Below are positions 25,573 to 36,972 of a stretch of 64,000 nt of DNA, piece by piece. A program made the translations under genes and the position numbers. This DNA comes from Perognathus longimembris pacificus. Its lineage: Eukaryota > Chordata > Mammalia > Rodentia > Heteromyidae. The first letter of the stretch is position 1; every line of letters starts with the position of its first letter. The notes under the pieces were generated by a model. It saw nothing but the letters and a program-made list of their open reading frames with translations. It was not told where the DNA came from and did no database searches. The stretch covers positions 58,400,828 to 58,464,827 of the forward strand of contig NC_063172.1 in assembly GCF_023159225.1 (NCBI RefSeq). The letters are read 5' to 3'.

Positions 25573-25800
25573 CTGAGCACTGGCAGCTCATGCCCACAAT
25601 CTTAACTATTCAAGAGATTGAGATCTGTATTATGGTTAGAAGTCATCCTGAACAGAGAAATCCTTGAGACTCTCCAACGAGCCAAAGCCACACTGAGGTG
25701 TGGTTCAAGTAGTACAGTGCCAGCCAGTCAGCCAGCCAAGCAAGAAAGCCAAATGGCACAAGGCCTTGAGTTCAAACTTGAGCACTAGCAACCCCCTGTC
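25573..25800 (+). mobile_element. B1/ID composite SINE inside the BPNT2 3' UTR
   Basis: GAGCACTGGCAGCTCATGCCCACAATC head and AAGGCCTTGAGTTCAAACTTG tail. It carries a GCCAGCCAGTCAGCCAGCC-type expansion between the arms. It is antisense relative to the gene. Confidence 0.8.
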
Positions 25801-28208
25801 AAAATTAAAATTGGGGGTGGGGAGTAGAAGGTATACTGGTGAATAAGAGGAGAAATAAAGGAAACGAATAGGCAAAGGAGGTATATAAATGGTAGAGATG
25901 AAGAGGGGAAAGCTGACAGAACACTAAAGTTCCTGATGTCCATGCTTCTATTAAATGTAATACACAAAACTCAGCTTTAAGGGAAAATTACCTTCCAAAA
26001 AAGGGCAAAGATGAAGGAAAAGGAAGGCAGAAGCTGGACAAGGAATGTCACTAAAAATAAACTGGATTCATCGTGCTATGTTTTAGAAATACTTATCTGC
26101 AATTCTAGAAGATACTACATAGTTTACTCATGAAACTGTCTTACAGGTAAGTGCTCGCACAATAATGTCTTATAAATAAGTATAAATACTGTTTCTTGTA
26201 ATGTATCAATGGCTTTTAGAAATAAACAAAACATTTCAAAAATGAGCTTTCTGTAAAATAAAAGTACTTAAAATCTTAGTAACTACACTATAACCCCAAA
26301 ATTATAAAAATAATGTATTCAAATCTTGGCCAATCTTAATTTTTACACACAGCCTATCATGCTATAACACAACCTTGGCTATGCTAATATGAACTACTTT
26401 TACTTCAATTAAATCATAAAGATTCCATGTAATATTTTTTAAACTCGTTAAATTCTACTTCCCATTTGCCAGTTTTATTTCCTTAACTTTGAGATATCAC
26501 AATTAAAAAAAAAAACGCCCAAACTCTGGGAACAGCACCTGCCTTTGCCATTTCTGAAGGAAAAAGAACTCCTTTCCTATTGTATTATAAAGTAAAAATG
26601 ATGAATTCTGCTAGTCTTTTCAAAATTCTCAAATCCTGTGTAAACGTCAAACATTTCACCCATTAAAACTTTGAATCTTCACTGAACAAAGGCCTAACAT
26701 ATTTATTACTAGTGCAAGACACTAGTGGAAACCTTCGTACCATCTTAGATGGAATTTCACTAAGGAAAAATGAAGGACAGTGTAACATGCAAACCTAAGT
26801 ATGCACACTCTACCAGGCTAGGATGTACATTCTTTGGTCAATTTTACCTTCAACATGGGAAAATAAATAGAAAGTAAGTTGAGTTCAATTTAATTTGAGG
26901 AGGAAAAAGGCAAGCATGAGACATCCCTTGCTTAATCAGTGTTATGGCCTATAAGGCATTGAAGATAGCAGTACCAACTTGTTTTTATTAGTTTTCTAGG
27001 TATTACAGCAAAAGAGGCACACCTTCAAATAAAATAGAGTTCAAAATGCAAGCTCCCAGTTTTTGCCAGCCAATAGGAAAACTGAATAGAAAAAAAATTT
27101 TTAACTGAGTTTAATTTTACTAATTTGAAGGGAATCTACACAGTGAATGTTTGGTTAGGCTAGGTACACCTACCAGCAGCACTTACTTAGAGTGAAGGAG
27201 GACATGGTGATAGTGTTCTTGACATTTACACACTGTTTTTATAATCCTGGGAAAGGTTTTAGAACTTTATACTCAAATAAAGTTCCTGAAAATGAGTGAG
27301 AACTATTTCAATTCACATAATGTCAAGTAATTTTCAATTATAATAGAATGACTTGCTTTCTTACAATGCCTTATAGGGTTATTTTATTCCTCTATGTAGT
27401 GTTAAATCTGAAACCTAAAACCCAAGACTAAATGCTGGTCAGGAAGGAATCAGGAAAAATAGATGGAAGCATGCATCTTCCACAGGGAAATGAAAATCCA
27501 CAAAAGATGACAGAAATGTTGAACCCCATCGGTAAAACAATTTCCTTTATCAGAACAGAACAGAAAACACACACACATACACACATACCACATACACACA
27601 TCAATTATAATGCAAACCATCATGTGTATATTTTCTACTGGCTGGTGAACCTGCTAAAATTTCAGAGAAAAAAAATCAATTTGAACTTTTTCTATTTTAA
27701 TCCATAGAAATAGTAGATGAATAGAGCACATGTTGCATGTTAATGAATGTGAAGCTTCTTGTGCTTTCCATCAGAAGTAAAAATCCTCAGTTACTTTATT
27801 TTTAGTGAGCAAAGTTACATCAAACATCTACACAAAATCAATCCTTCCGTCAACACAATTGTATATGAAAGTTATTAACAAATAATGAAGATTCATGATG
27901 TGTGAAAATGGTGGCTCATAATGTAGACTCAGCTATAGATTTTAATTCACAAATATATATGCGCCTTGTGTATGACAACTGTACGAAAATAGTCTCAAAA
28001 ATAAAGACAATACTTGAGACACGAAGCAACCCACTTTCCCTGACTTTGTATCCTATTACAGGGAAAATAAGTCTCTGATGCTTCATAAATACTTAAAAAA
28101 GTCCAGGATGGCCTTAACCATGCATAGACTCTACCAACCCTCTGACACTGAGCAGCTGAAGCCGACCAGTTCAGCTCTGGGGACACTGGCCCCTGAGGTC
28201 AGTTCTGC

Positions 28209-28480
28209 TTATTTATGTCCTGTCTTTTCTAGATCTGGGAGTTTTCGAACCAGAGCCTGATGGTTCATCCTGATGCTAGCAAGAAGTCCCCCTTCAATGC
28301 CGTCAGACCCAATGTAACTGATTTCTTCACCATTCAAGGTGGTCATATGTCCCCCGAGGGCTTTTAGGATGGCATTGCCAGCACAGATATCCCACTTTTT
28401 GATGTACGTCACATGGATATACAGGTCAGCTTTTTCTTGACTTTTATCGGGCACATCCAAGAGTGCTAAGACTTTATAAC
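28209..28480 (-). CDS. BPNT2: BPNT2 coding exon 5, C-terminus and stop
   Basis: Completes G270 and encodes residues 271-359, ending LEKTGHK and TAA at 28211-28209. It carries the second IMPase signature [17 protein letters not shown], in which D300 is the third metal-liganding aspartate, and the [19 protein letters not shown] tail. The acceptor is GTCTTTTTAG. With the other four exons the CDS totals 1080 nt, giving 359 residues, the length I recall for human BPNT2. No frameshift or premature stop is seen. One or two conservative changes from human (for example SYIGSDG for SYTGSDG) are consistent with a rodent orthologue. Confidence 0.97.
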
Positions 28481-28935
28481 CTAAAAAGACAGAACAGAAT
28501 TTAAGTGGTTACTCAAAAGATATAAAGAAAAGAGTACGTATTTTTCATTTAGTACACTACTGAAAAGAACAGACAGGGAATGCAGAGCCATTGTGCACTG
28601 TCTTTGTAACTAAGTCTAAAATTATGTCTAAATGAAAATATTTTTACATGTTAAGAGAGCAGAAATAAACTCAATGGAGCAAGTCTATTAAACTAGTCTG
28701 AAGTGTAACTAAACATGTCTATGGTTTTTAAATTTTAAATCTTTATGGTTCTTTATGGAAGGAAAAATATAATACATAATACATGCTATTTTCTCTAAAA
28801 TGACATATTACACTGAAGAAAAACACACATATTACTTAAAACAAACAAAAGAGGTTAAGAGCTGACATTACCACTTTGAAGTCCTTTCTGTAATGAGGTA
28901 GTACTTAAGTAATTAATTTTTTTTTAAAGTGCAGA

Positions 28936-29380
28936 TGGTGCTAAGTGAAATGAACTTCAAGTTATGGAAACAAGTGGTATATCATCGTTGTAATTATTTT
29001 CAACATGCCATGTGAAACCATACCATTTTTTTCTTTTTTCTTTTCTCTCATATTTCCTTCCTGTGGGTCTACCCCTGCTATCACTGTATCTGATCTTAGT
29101 ACCCTGGATACCGTATATATTGGTATTAGAACTACGGAAGGGAAAGGGAATGCCAAAATCGAGAGACAAAGGATAAAAAGACAAACCATTCCAAAAGCAA
29201 TACTTACAAAACCATTTGGTGTAAACAACTGTACAAATCATGGGGGGAGAGAGGAAGAGGGAAAGGGAGGCCGTGAAAAATGAAGGAGGAGGTAACAAGT
29301 TGGATAAGAAATGTACTCACTGCCTTACACACGAAACTGTAATCCCTCTGTACTTTACTTGGACAATAAAGAAGAAAAAA
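28936..29380 (+). mobile_element. 5'-truncated L1 3' end in intron 4
   Basis: Flanked by a 10-bp duplication AAAGTGCAGA (28926-28935 and 29381-29390). Contains GATGCTAAGTGAAATGAAC-like sequence, AATCGAGAGACAAAGGAT, a G/A-rich tract and a CTTGGACAATAAAGAAG end. Confidence 0.9.
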
Positions 29381-30208
29381 AAAGTGCAGACAAAAATGCG
29401 TCTAAAATCTAGCTTGTCTTATCCTTAACTAGTTATTCTGGATGTAGTTAATAAAAGGTAGTAAGCATCAATTCTTGATTACTGTGCTATAAAGATATTC
29501 TAACACAGTATTTTCTGACCATAGTGTGTTATTTACCTGAATTAAGTAAGCTAACAGTTAACTTTACCACATAAACAGCAGTCATGAAAAAAAGCCATCA
29601 AATTGCCCCTTGAATTAAATCTATATTATGGTGTTTTTGTACATATCTCACTATGTATTTTTTAATACTTTCACATAAAAAAGGTTTAAAAAAACCAAAT
29701 TAAAAATCTACAGACTGTATATGGCAGAGGCTGACCTCTCATCTATCATCAAGAAATACAAAAATATAGAATACAGAGTAAGCTGGGCAAATACTTGACT
29801 TTTGCTCATTCCAATTGTTCGAGTTGAAGACTTCAGGGCTCACAGAAGTGACTCAAAATAGCTATTCTAATAGCCAGATAATTCTGAGCATCCTTCTACT
29901 ATAGAAAGCACCCTTGATCTTTCCTCTTCTTCCTGACATCCTCAATTAGCAGAACGTTCCTTTTGAAGTTAAGGCATACAAAAACCAACAGCTGAACAGT
30001 GATGGGAATATACTTTGTAGTATTTGAGGAAGAGAAATAACTGGTGTGTTTAACTCTAGCAAGGCTGATGCCAATAAAACTCTACAGTGGAGGAAGGAGA
30101 AAACAGAGCCTCTATACTGCTCATTCCTTCTGCCTTCTGTGAGTCTCCTGACACAGATTGGTGAAGTTTGGAAACCTTCCCTGGAATCACAAAGAAAAAA
30201 AAGCATAC

Positions 30209-30370
30209 CAGCACCACCAGCTGGGATGATTGTAGTCTGGTTTCCAAATGTCTGAAGAGCAACCTGTTTGACCATCCCAGAATGGGAACGGGATACAATG
30301 ATTCGTGGGATCTTTTCATTGTAGGAAGAGCGTGCTTTCACATTTGAACCACCATCTACCATTGCCCAAG
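30209..30370 (-). CDS. BPNT2: BPNT2 coding exon 4
   Basis: A 162-nt exon completing A216 and encoding residues 217-269 plus the first base of codon 270. It contains [19 protein letters not shown], the VSRSHSG segment and the sequon GNQTT, whose asparagine is residue 259; I recall that position as the N-glycosylation site of the Golgi enzyme. The acceptor is TGTTTTTCAG and the donor GTATGC. The phase is 1 in and 1 out. It lies about 11.6 kb from exon 3 across the most repeat-rich intron of the gene. Confidence 0.97.
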
Positions 30371-30580
30371 CTGAAAAACAAAAACAAAAAGAAAATATTC
30401 ATTAACAGCACCGAAGCTTTAACTTTCCATCCATTATTCTTAATCCACTCACATATTGTACATTTTACTATATACATTATACTCTTTGGAGGACTGAATA
30501 AAACGTTACATTCTATTCATTTATTTTTTTTCAATGTTTTATATTTTTCAAGTATGAAAGTTATGTATGTACGTATGTAT

Positions 30581-30801
30581 GTGCTAGTCCTGACACTTGA
30601 ACTCAGGGCCTAGAAACTGTTCCTTAGCTTTTGTGCTCAAGGCTAGTCCTCTACCACTTGAGCCACAGCTCCACTTCTGGCTTTTCTGGTGGTTAAATGG
30701 AGATACGAGTTTCATACTTTCCTGCCTGGGCTGGCTATGAATCACGATCCTCAGATCACAGTTTCTTGAGTAAACAGGAGTGAACTACTAGCACCTGGCT
30801 G
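30581..30801 (-). mobile_element. B1/ID composite SINE near exon 4
   Basis: Complement reads as B1-like head, CTCCATTTAACCACCAG-type linker, AAGTGGAGCTGTGGCTCAAG and TTGAGTTC-type tail. Flanked by similar TGAAAGTT stretches. It starts about 210 bp upstream of exon 4. Confidence 0.85.
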
Positions 30802-30832
30802 AAAGTTTATTTATTTTTAACAGCAAAACAGC

Positions 30833-31105
30833 AGGGGCTTCAATCGAGAGGACTGAAGTTTGAGTCCAGTCTGGGCAAAAAGTTAGCAAGATCCCATCTC
30901 AACCAATAATCTGGGTGTAAAGTAGATATCTTTCATCCAGCTACATAAAAGTATAAACAGAAGGATCTTAAAACACAAGACCCTATCCCATAAGTAAACA
31001 AGGCCAAAGTGGGTGGGGAGGTGGCTCAAGTAGAGAATACCTGGCCTGGTAAGCACAAGGCTCTAAAAGCTCAAACCTCAGCACCACCCCAACCACTTAC
31101 CCCAA
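30833..31105 (+). mobile_element. Diverged tRNA/ID-related SINE
   Basis: Contains CAAGATCCCATCTCAACC and a later GGGGAGGTGGCTCAAGTAG, AAGGCTCTAAAAGCTCAAAC, CTCAGCACCACCC arm. Older and different in its first half from the common dimeric SINE. Confidence 0.55.
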
Positions 31106-32179
31106 AGGAAGATCAGTCATGTACTAAGACCAAGCTTTAAAAAGGAGGGAGAGAACCTGAGAAGAGTCAGAGAAAAGGGCTATTTGACAGAAGAACTGCC
31201 AAGTTGCAGAGCTGACTTGAAGTACCAGCTAAGCCTCTACTGGGACTGCGCCACAAGTCAACTTCTCCTTGCCTCTATGGAGCTTCCGTTCCTCCTTCAC
31301 AAACCTGATCCCAATCCAGTCCTACTAAATATCCTGCATGCTAACTCACCTCAAAGTCTTATTCTGCGAAAGCCTAGCCTATAACGTACGCACCACTTCC
31401 TTGGATACTTCAAATTTTAAGATATGTTTTTCTCCTCTAAATATCTCTACTGCTATGTTCATGATTTCATTTATTTGCATATTGGTTCAATTTCCTAAGT
31501 GGCTTTATAAACATGAAATAGTGAAAGAAGTACAGTGAGGTTCACCTCTTTGTTTTATCAAGAAGTATATATATTTAAAAAAAAAGTTATATTTCAAACC
31601 AGAACTAAATTTTAAAGGGGGGACCCCAGAAATAGCCTGATAAGTTTTTCTCGGTTTAGAAATGTTTCTCCCTGACTATCAAACTATGGAAGAGAGCAAA
31701 CTTACTCAGAATTAAGATCACTGTCCTATCATTCACTCACTGAAGGATAAAATATAGTCCACCATGGCTAGCAACAAAAGCAGCTGCATCCTCAACTTAC
31801 TCCTGGCTGCAGAAAAAAAATCAAACAAATTAGCAGAGTCTTGGTTTCTAAATTCCTTCAGGAAGATAGCAGCCTCTAGTTCTTTCCATGCTACCTTTTA
31901 AAAACCATTCACAGGCACAAAGAAAGCAGATATAAATTCCCATAATCTGTACCTATATAGTTAGTAGGACAACACTGAGAGTTACAAACACAACTATATG
32001 ATATAGCAAGATAATGACTACGGAATCAGCAGAATGCTGGATATGGCCATAGCATGGGAATTACAGCAGGAGCTTCCCAGAAATGCCAAGAGGCTACAGA
32101 CTTTCAGTGGTGGTAGAATTCAGAAAATAAGGACTAAGATTCCTTTTGAGAAGAAAAGGTCCATTAAAAATGGAAATTA

Positions 32180-32384
32180 CTGGGGCTGGGGCCTAGTGGC
32201 AAGAGTGCTTGCCTCCCATACATGAAGCCCTAGGTTCAATTCCCCAGCACCACGTATACAGAAAATGGCCAGAAGTGGCGCTGTGGCTCAAGTGGCAGAG
32301 TGCTAGCGTTGAGCAAAAAGAAGCCAGGGACAGTGCTCAGGCCCTGAGTCCAAGGCCCAGGACCGGCTAAAAAAAAAAAAAAAG
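32180..32384 (+). mobile_element. ID-related dimeric SINE
   Basis: GGGGCTGGGGCCTAGTGGCAAGAGTG lacks the usual GATATG/AATATG between GGG and GCCTAG, a small deletion before the A box. Imperfect flanking repeats (TGGAAATTACT and AGGAAACTACT). Intron 3. Confidence 0.93.
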
Positions 32385-32552
32385 GAAACTACTGAAAGCA
32401 GGCCTACAATTTGACTTAACAATGCAATGTGAAGAAAAGGCCTGGAGAAGACACAGAACCAGAATATAATCCCGAGAATACTGTAGGGAAGGGGAACGTG
32501 ACACTAAAAGACAACTTTGGTGATGCAATCATCACTAAAGAAAGGCTTAAAG

Positions 32553-32753
32553 GCTGAGAATATGGCCTAGTGGCAAGAGTGCTTGCCTCTCATACATGAA
32601 GCCCTCCCTGGGTTTGGTTCCTCAGCACCACAGATACAGAAAAAGGCCAGAAGTGGTGCTGTGGCTCAAGTGGCAGAGTGCTAGCCTTGAGCAAAAAGAA
32701 GCCAGGGACAGTGCTCAGGCCCTGAGTCCAAGCACCAGGACTGGCAAAAAAAA
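32553..32753 (+). mobile_element. ID-related dimeric SINE
   Basis: Flanked by a perfect 12-bp duplication AAAGGCTTAAAG (32541-32552 and 32754-32765). It has a short CCTCCCTGGG duplication in the first arm (GAAGCCCTCCCTGGGTTTGG). Intron 3. Confidence 0.93.
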
Positions 32754-32843
32754 AAAGGCTTAAAGACTTCCCAAAACAACATTAAACATACAAAACAAAA
32801 TATGATAATAAAGCCTTCCCTATACTAACAAAAAAGCAAGCTC

Positions 32844-34088
32844 TGCAAGATAAACAGAAAGCCCACAGACTGGGAGAAGATCTTTACCGGCCATTCAATG
32901 GACAAAGGCCTCATATCTACAATATATGCAGAACTAAAAAAATTACCTTCCTCCAAAACAAAACTGCAAAGAACTAATAGCCCGCTCATCAAGTGGGCTA
33001 AAGACCTACAAAGAGACTTCTCTGATGAGGAAATGAGAATGGCCAAGAGACATATGAAAAAGTGCTCTACATCACTGGCCATAAAGGAAATGCAAATCAA
33101 AACAACATTGAGATTCCATCTCACCCCAGTAAGAATGTCATATATCAAGAAAACTAACAATGACAGTTGTTGGAGGGGATGTGGCCAAAAGGGAACCCTA
33201 CTTCATTGTTGGTGGGAACGTAAACTGGTTCAGCCACTCTGGCAAGCAGTATGGAGATTCCTCAGAAGGCTAAATGTAGAACTCCCCTATGACCCAGCAA
33301 CCCCACTTTTGGGTATTTATCCAAAAAACCACAAACAAAATCACAGTAAAGCCACCAGCACAACAATGTTCACTGCAGCGCAATTTGTCATAGCGAGAAT
33401 CTGGAACCAACCCAGATGCCCCTCAGTAGACGAATGGATCAGGAAAATGTGGTACATATACACAATGGAATTTTATGCCTCTATCAGAAAGAATGACATT
33501 GCCCCATTTGTAAGGAAATGGAAGGACTTGGAAAAAAACTATACTAAGTGAAGTGAGCCAGACCCAAAGAAACATGGACTCTATGGTCTATCTTATTGGG
33601 AATAATTAGCACAGGTTTAGGCAAGTCACAGCAGAGGATCACAAGAGCCCAATAGCTATACCCTTATGATCACATAAGATGATGCTAAGTGAAATGAACT
33701 CCATTTTATGGAAATGATTGTTAGATCCCATGTGTATCTGTAGTTTCTACTATTGATGATGTTCGTGTATCACCTTCTTGTGATTGTATCTACACTATCT
33801 CTGTAATCTTATCTGAGTGTATGGGAAACAGTGTGTACTGGAATTAGAATTAGGAAATTCAAAGGGAATACCAAAATTGAGAGACAAAGGGTAAAATAAG
33901 AGAAACAACAACAAAAGCAATACTTGCAAAACTGTTTGGTGTAAGTGAACTGAACACCTCAGGGGAGGAAAGGGGGAGGGGGAGGGGGGTATGAGGGACA
34001 AGGTAACAAACAGTACAAGAAATGTATCCAATGCCTAATGTATGAAACTGTAACCTCTCTGTACATCAGTTTTATAATAAAAACTTAA
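32844..34088 (+). mobile_element. 5'-truncated L1 with intact ORF2 C-terminus
   Basis: Flanked by a 14-bp duplication AAAAAAGCAAGCTC (32830-32843 and 34089-34102). The reading frame is open from the truncation point to the natural stop at 33551. It encodes the ORF2p C-terminal region, including WRGCGQKGTLLHCWW, LPYDPATPLLGIYP and MWYIYTMEFYASIRKND. A 3' UTR follows with a G-rich tract (33960-33990) and the end TCAGTTTTATAATAAAAAC before poly(A). Reverse transcriptase and endonuclease domains are absent, so it is dead on arrival. The intact frame and clean duplication suggest a fairly recent insertion. Intron 3. Confidence 0.93.
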
Positions 34089-34953
34089 AAAAAAGCAAGC
34101 TCCTAATCTGAGAATTATCAAACTCCCAATTTGCCATTATTCACTCAACAGTCCCACAGTACCTGAATTTGAACAAGAAATATAAAACTGCACACACATA
34201 CACACACATCCAAACAATGCAGATTATAAATTTTCAGGCTTCTTGAAAATTTTCACAAAGTAAAGGAAAAGTATTCAACAACCTAAGTGGAAACAAACAA
34301 TAAATGAAAGACATACACACCTATAAGCAAAGAAAGCAAAAACAATGACTCAGAAAAGTTGGGCAAACAATAAGATGTGAAATGAAGTCCTATAATATAG
34401 AAAAGAAACTCAACCAACACTGCAGACCTAGCAGGAAATCACAAAATATACAGAAGACAGAATTGTTCAATGTAGCAAACAACTAGAAAACCAAAACGTA
34501 AGTTAACCATTTCCGTAGATAAAATGAGCTCCAGGGAAAGGGATAATAAGGATGTTAGTAAGAGTCAACAAGGAATATCTGAAGAAGGGTAAATAGAAGA
34601 AATCTGTCTGAAAGATTTAAGAAAATGTATTTGAAATAATTAAGGGCTTAAAAATTTCTCAATTGATAACTATATTGAGTAGCTTGGAATATGAACAGAA
34701 TGCTGATTCTGAAACATCACTTTTATCTTACTAGATTTTTAGCAAAAAGATTAAACCACTTACAAAGGAAAGAAAATTAGGGTGCGGTGAGTCTTTTATT
34801 CAATAAGATTAAACTCATATATATCCATATGCACTTCAAGAGCTTCTACATGTTTAGTCAAGAAAAAAAAAAAAAGAGGAAAAAAGAGTATAATGGATTG
34901 AACAGAGTCCTACCAAAATCCTGGGCAATCTGGGACTATCGAATGTGATTTCA

Positions 34954-35168
34954 GGGGCTGAGGATATGGCCTAGTGGCAAGAGTGCTTGCCTTGTATACA
35001 TGAGGCCCTGGGTTTGATTCCCCAGCACCACATATACAGAAAATGGTCAGAAGTGGCGCTGTGGCTCAAGTGGCAGAGTGCTAGCCTTGAGCAAGAATAA
35101 GCCAGGGACAGTGCTCAGGCCCTGAGTCCAAGCCCCAGGACTGGCCAAAAAAAAAAAAAAAAAGAGTC
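34954..35168 (+). mobile_element. ID-related dimeric SINE inserted in the MLT1 LTR
   Basis: Flanked by a perfect 15-bp duplication TCGAATGTGATTTCA (34939-34953 and 35169-35183). A-box-like TGGCCTAGTGG and B-box-like GGTTTGATTCC are visible, then the second arm AGAAGTGGCGCTGTGGCTC and a long A tail. Confidence 0.95.
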
Positions 35169-35263
35169 TCGAATGTGATTTCATTTAGAAGTAGGGACCT
35201 TACAAATGTAATTGTTTGAGGTGATAATGAATTAAGATTGTCCCTAAATCTAATAATTGATGT

Positions 35264-35484
35264 GTTTTTTTTTTGTTTGGTTTTTTTTTGGGGGCCAGTC
35301 CTGGGCCTTGAACTCAGGGCCTGAGCACTGTCCCTGGCTTCTTTTTGTTCAAGGCCAGCACTCTGCCACTTGAGCCACAGCGCCACTTCTGGCCATTTTC
35401 TGTATATGTGGTGCTGGGGAATCGAACCCAGGGCCTCATGTATACAAGGCAAGCACTCTTGCCACTAGGCTATATCCCCAGCCC
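35264..35484 (-). mobile_element. ID-related dimeric SINE, opposite orientation
   Basis: Flanked by AATAATTGATGT (35252-35263 and 35485-35496). The complement reads GGGCTGGGGATATAGCCTAG to CAGGACTGGCCCC with a T/G-interrupted tail. It faces the SINE at 34954-35168 with a 95-bp spacer. Confidence 0.95.
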
Positions 35485-36031
35485 AATAATTGATGTTTTT
35501 AAGAGAGGAGACAGAGAAGACCACCGCACAGGCTGAGTAAATAGGTGCAGCTTGTTATAAACTTAGGAATGGCAAGACTATCTACAACCACCAAAATCAG
35601 GATGAAAAAGCAAGATGGCTATTGCTCCTAAGCCTGCAGAGAAAATATGGTCCCTTTTTTTATAAATTAATTTTTGGCCCCTGGAACTTCCAAAGTAAGT
35701 TTCTCTTGTTTTAAACCACTCAACTTGTTATTGCAGTATCTAGATGCTACTATAATTAGTCAAACTTTCAAATAGCAACACTATTGGAGAACATTTTCAA
35801 AGTGTACTCAATTAATATTACACCCATGGGCCAGCTTTTCTAAAGTAATCTGTGAGAAAGTACTTAGCCAAGAGATGATTGTAAACCTTTCATAAATGCA
35901 TTGTTAGCTAGCCTGGCATGAATAGGATCTAAGAGGACACCAAAGAATAAGGGAATGGAAATAAAGGTGTGCAAATGTTCTCTTACAGATGACTTCAGAG
36001 TCGCAGGGTATCAGTTAAATGTGATTGGCTA

Positions 36032-36234
36032 GGGGCTGGGGATATAGCCTAGTGGCAAGAGTACCTGCCTCGGATACACGAGGCCCTAGGTTCGATTCCC
36101 CAGCACCACATATACAGAAAACGGCCAGAAGCGGCGCTGTGGCTCAAGTGGCAGAGTGCTAGCCTTGAGCGGGAAGAAGCCAGGGACAGTGCTCAGGCCC
36201 TGAGTCCAAGGCCCAGGACTGGCCAAAAAAAAAA
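36032..36234 (+). mobile_element. ID-related dimeric SINE, young CpG-retaining subfamily
   Basis: Flanked by a perfect 15-bp duplication AAATGTGATTGGCTA (36017-36031 and 36235-36249). It carries diagnostic AGAAGCGGCGCTGTGG and TTGAGCGGGAAGAAG changes shared with the copy at 63478-63695. B box GGTTCGATTCC is intact. Confidence 0.95.
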
Positions 36235-36972
36235 AAATGTGATTGGCTAAACAGCAGAGTTTAAAGTAACCATCCAAACACACACCAGAAAGACAAGTGA
36301 AAAACCTCAGTTCTTTCACAAATGTTCACTTTTTACAAAGAGTGAACTTACAATCATGTACCTCTAGAGGGCAGCATTGGTAAAAGGATAAAAACAGCCT
36401 ATCTGTTGATGCTGTAGATAACAATTTATGTAAGAATTTCAAAATCAATATTTTAAATGTGTACTTGATGTTAAATTCTACGTAAATTATTTGGAACACT
36501 TATTGGAACACATTTTTTAAAGAACAGTAGGTGCTTAAATAAATATAAATAACTGAGGGGCTAACAGTGGGATGGTTAGAATGTGTTTATGAGCAAAATA
36601 GGCTAAGAAAAAAAAAAGCCAAGCAGGAAATAAAAAATGGTTGATATTTTCATACACAGACTTCTGACAATGTAATTCATTTTTAATAACTACATATTTC
36701 CACTGAGTGAATTTATATTACTTATGTATTTACACATTACTTCACTCAAATACTATTCAGTATGTCTTGGTCCTAGGGAATTTCAACTCAAGGAATTCTT
36801 ATCAGGTGGAAAGAATATTTTTGTGGTGCTTCAGATGAGATGAAGCCAAGAATCCATGAACACTAGGTAAGTGCTTAACCAATAAGCTATACTCTAGGCT
36901 AAGTGATAAGAATTTTAGTCAGCTCTGTTGCCGGCAATTTGTAGTTATCATAATAGCCAAGAATGGCTAAAT

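Larger units (their letters stand above)
22690..28208 (-). other. BPNT2: Probable long 3' UTR of BPNT2
   Basis: About 5.5 kb below the stop codon is AT-rich and has little recognisable repeat, unlike the rest of the window. It contains one SINE (25573-25800, antisense to the gene) and one TG tract in the sense of the message (24092-24148). Several minus-strand AATAAA hexamers are present, for example in the TTTATT stretches near 27800, 27383, 26986, 26703, 26475 and 23268. The most distal one before old L1 sequence begins is at 22709-22704, which would place cleavage near 22680-22694. The 3' end is inferred; shorter isoforms from the proximal hexamers are possible. Confidence 0.55.
34892..35763 (+). 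mobile_element. MLT1-type MaLR LTR, split by two SINEs
   Basis: Pieces at about 34892-34953, 35169-35263 and 35485-35763 join into one LTR: GGATTGAACAGAGTCCTACCA, GAATGTGATTTCATTTAGAAG, AGGTGATAATGAATTAAG, GTCCCTAAATCTAATAATTG, AGAGAAGACCACC, and a terminal GTTTTAAACCACTCAACTTG end. This is the expected MLT1 order. Intron 3. Confidence 0.75.

Noticed and set aside
32898..33551. A 217-codon ORF as a separate gene
   Set aside because: It is the C-terminal part of L1 ORF2 in a 5'-truncated element with target-site duplications.
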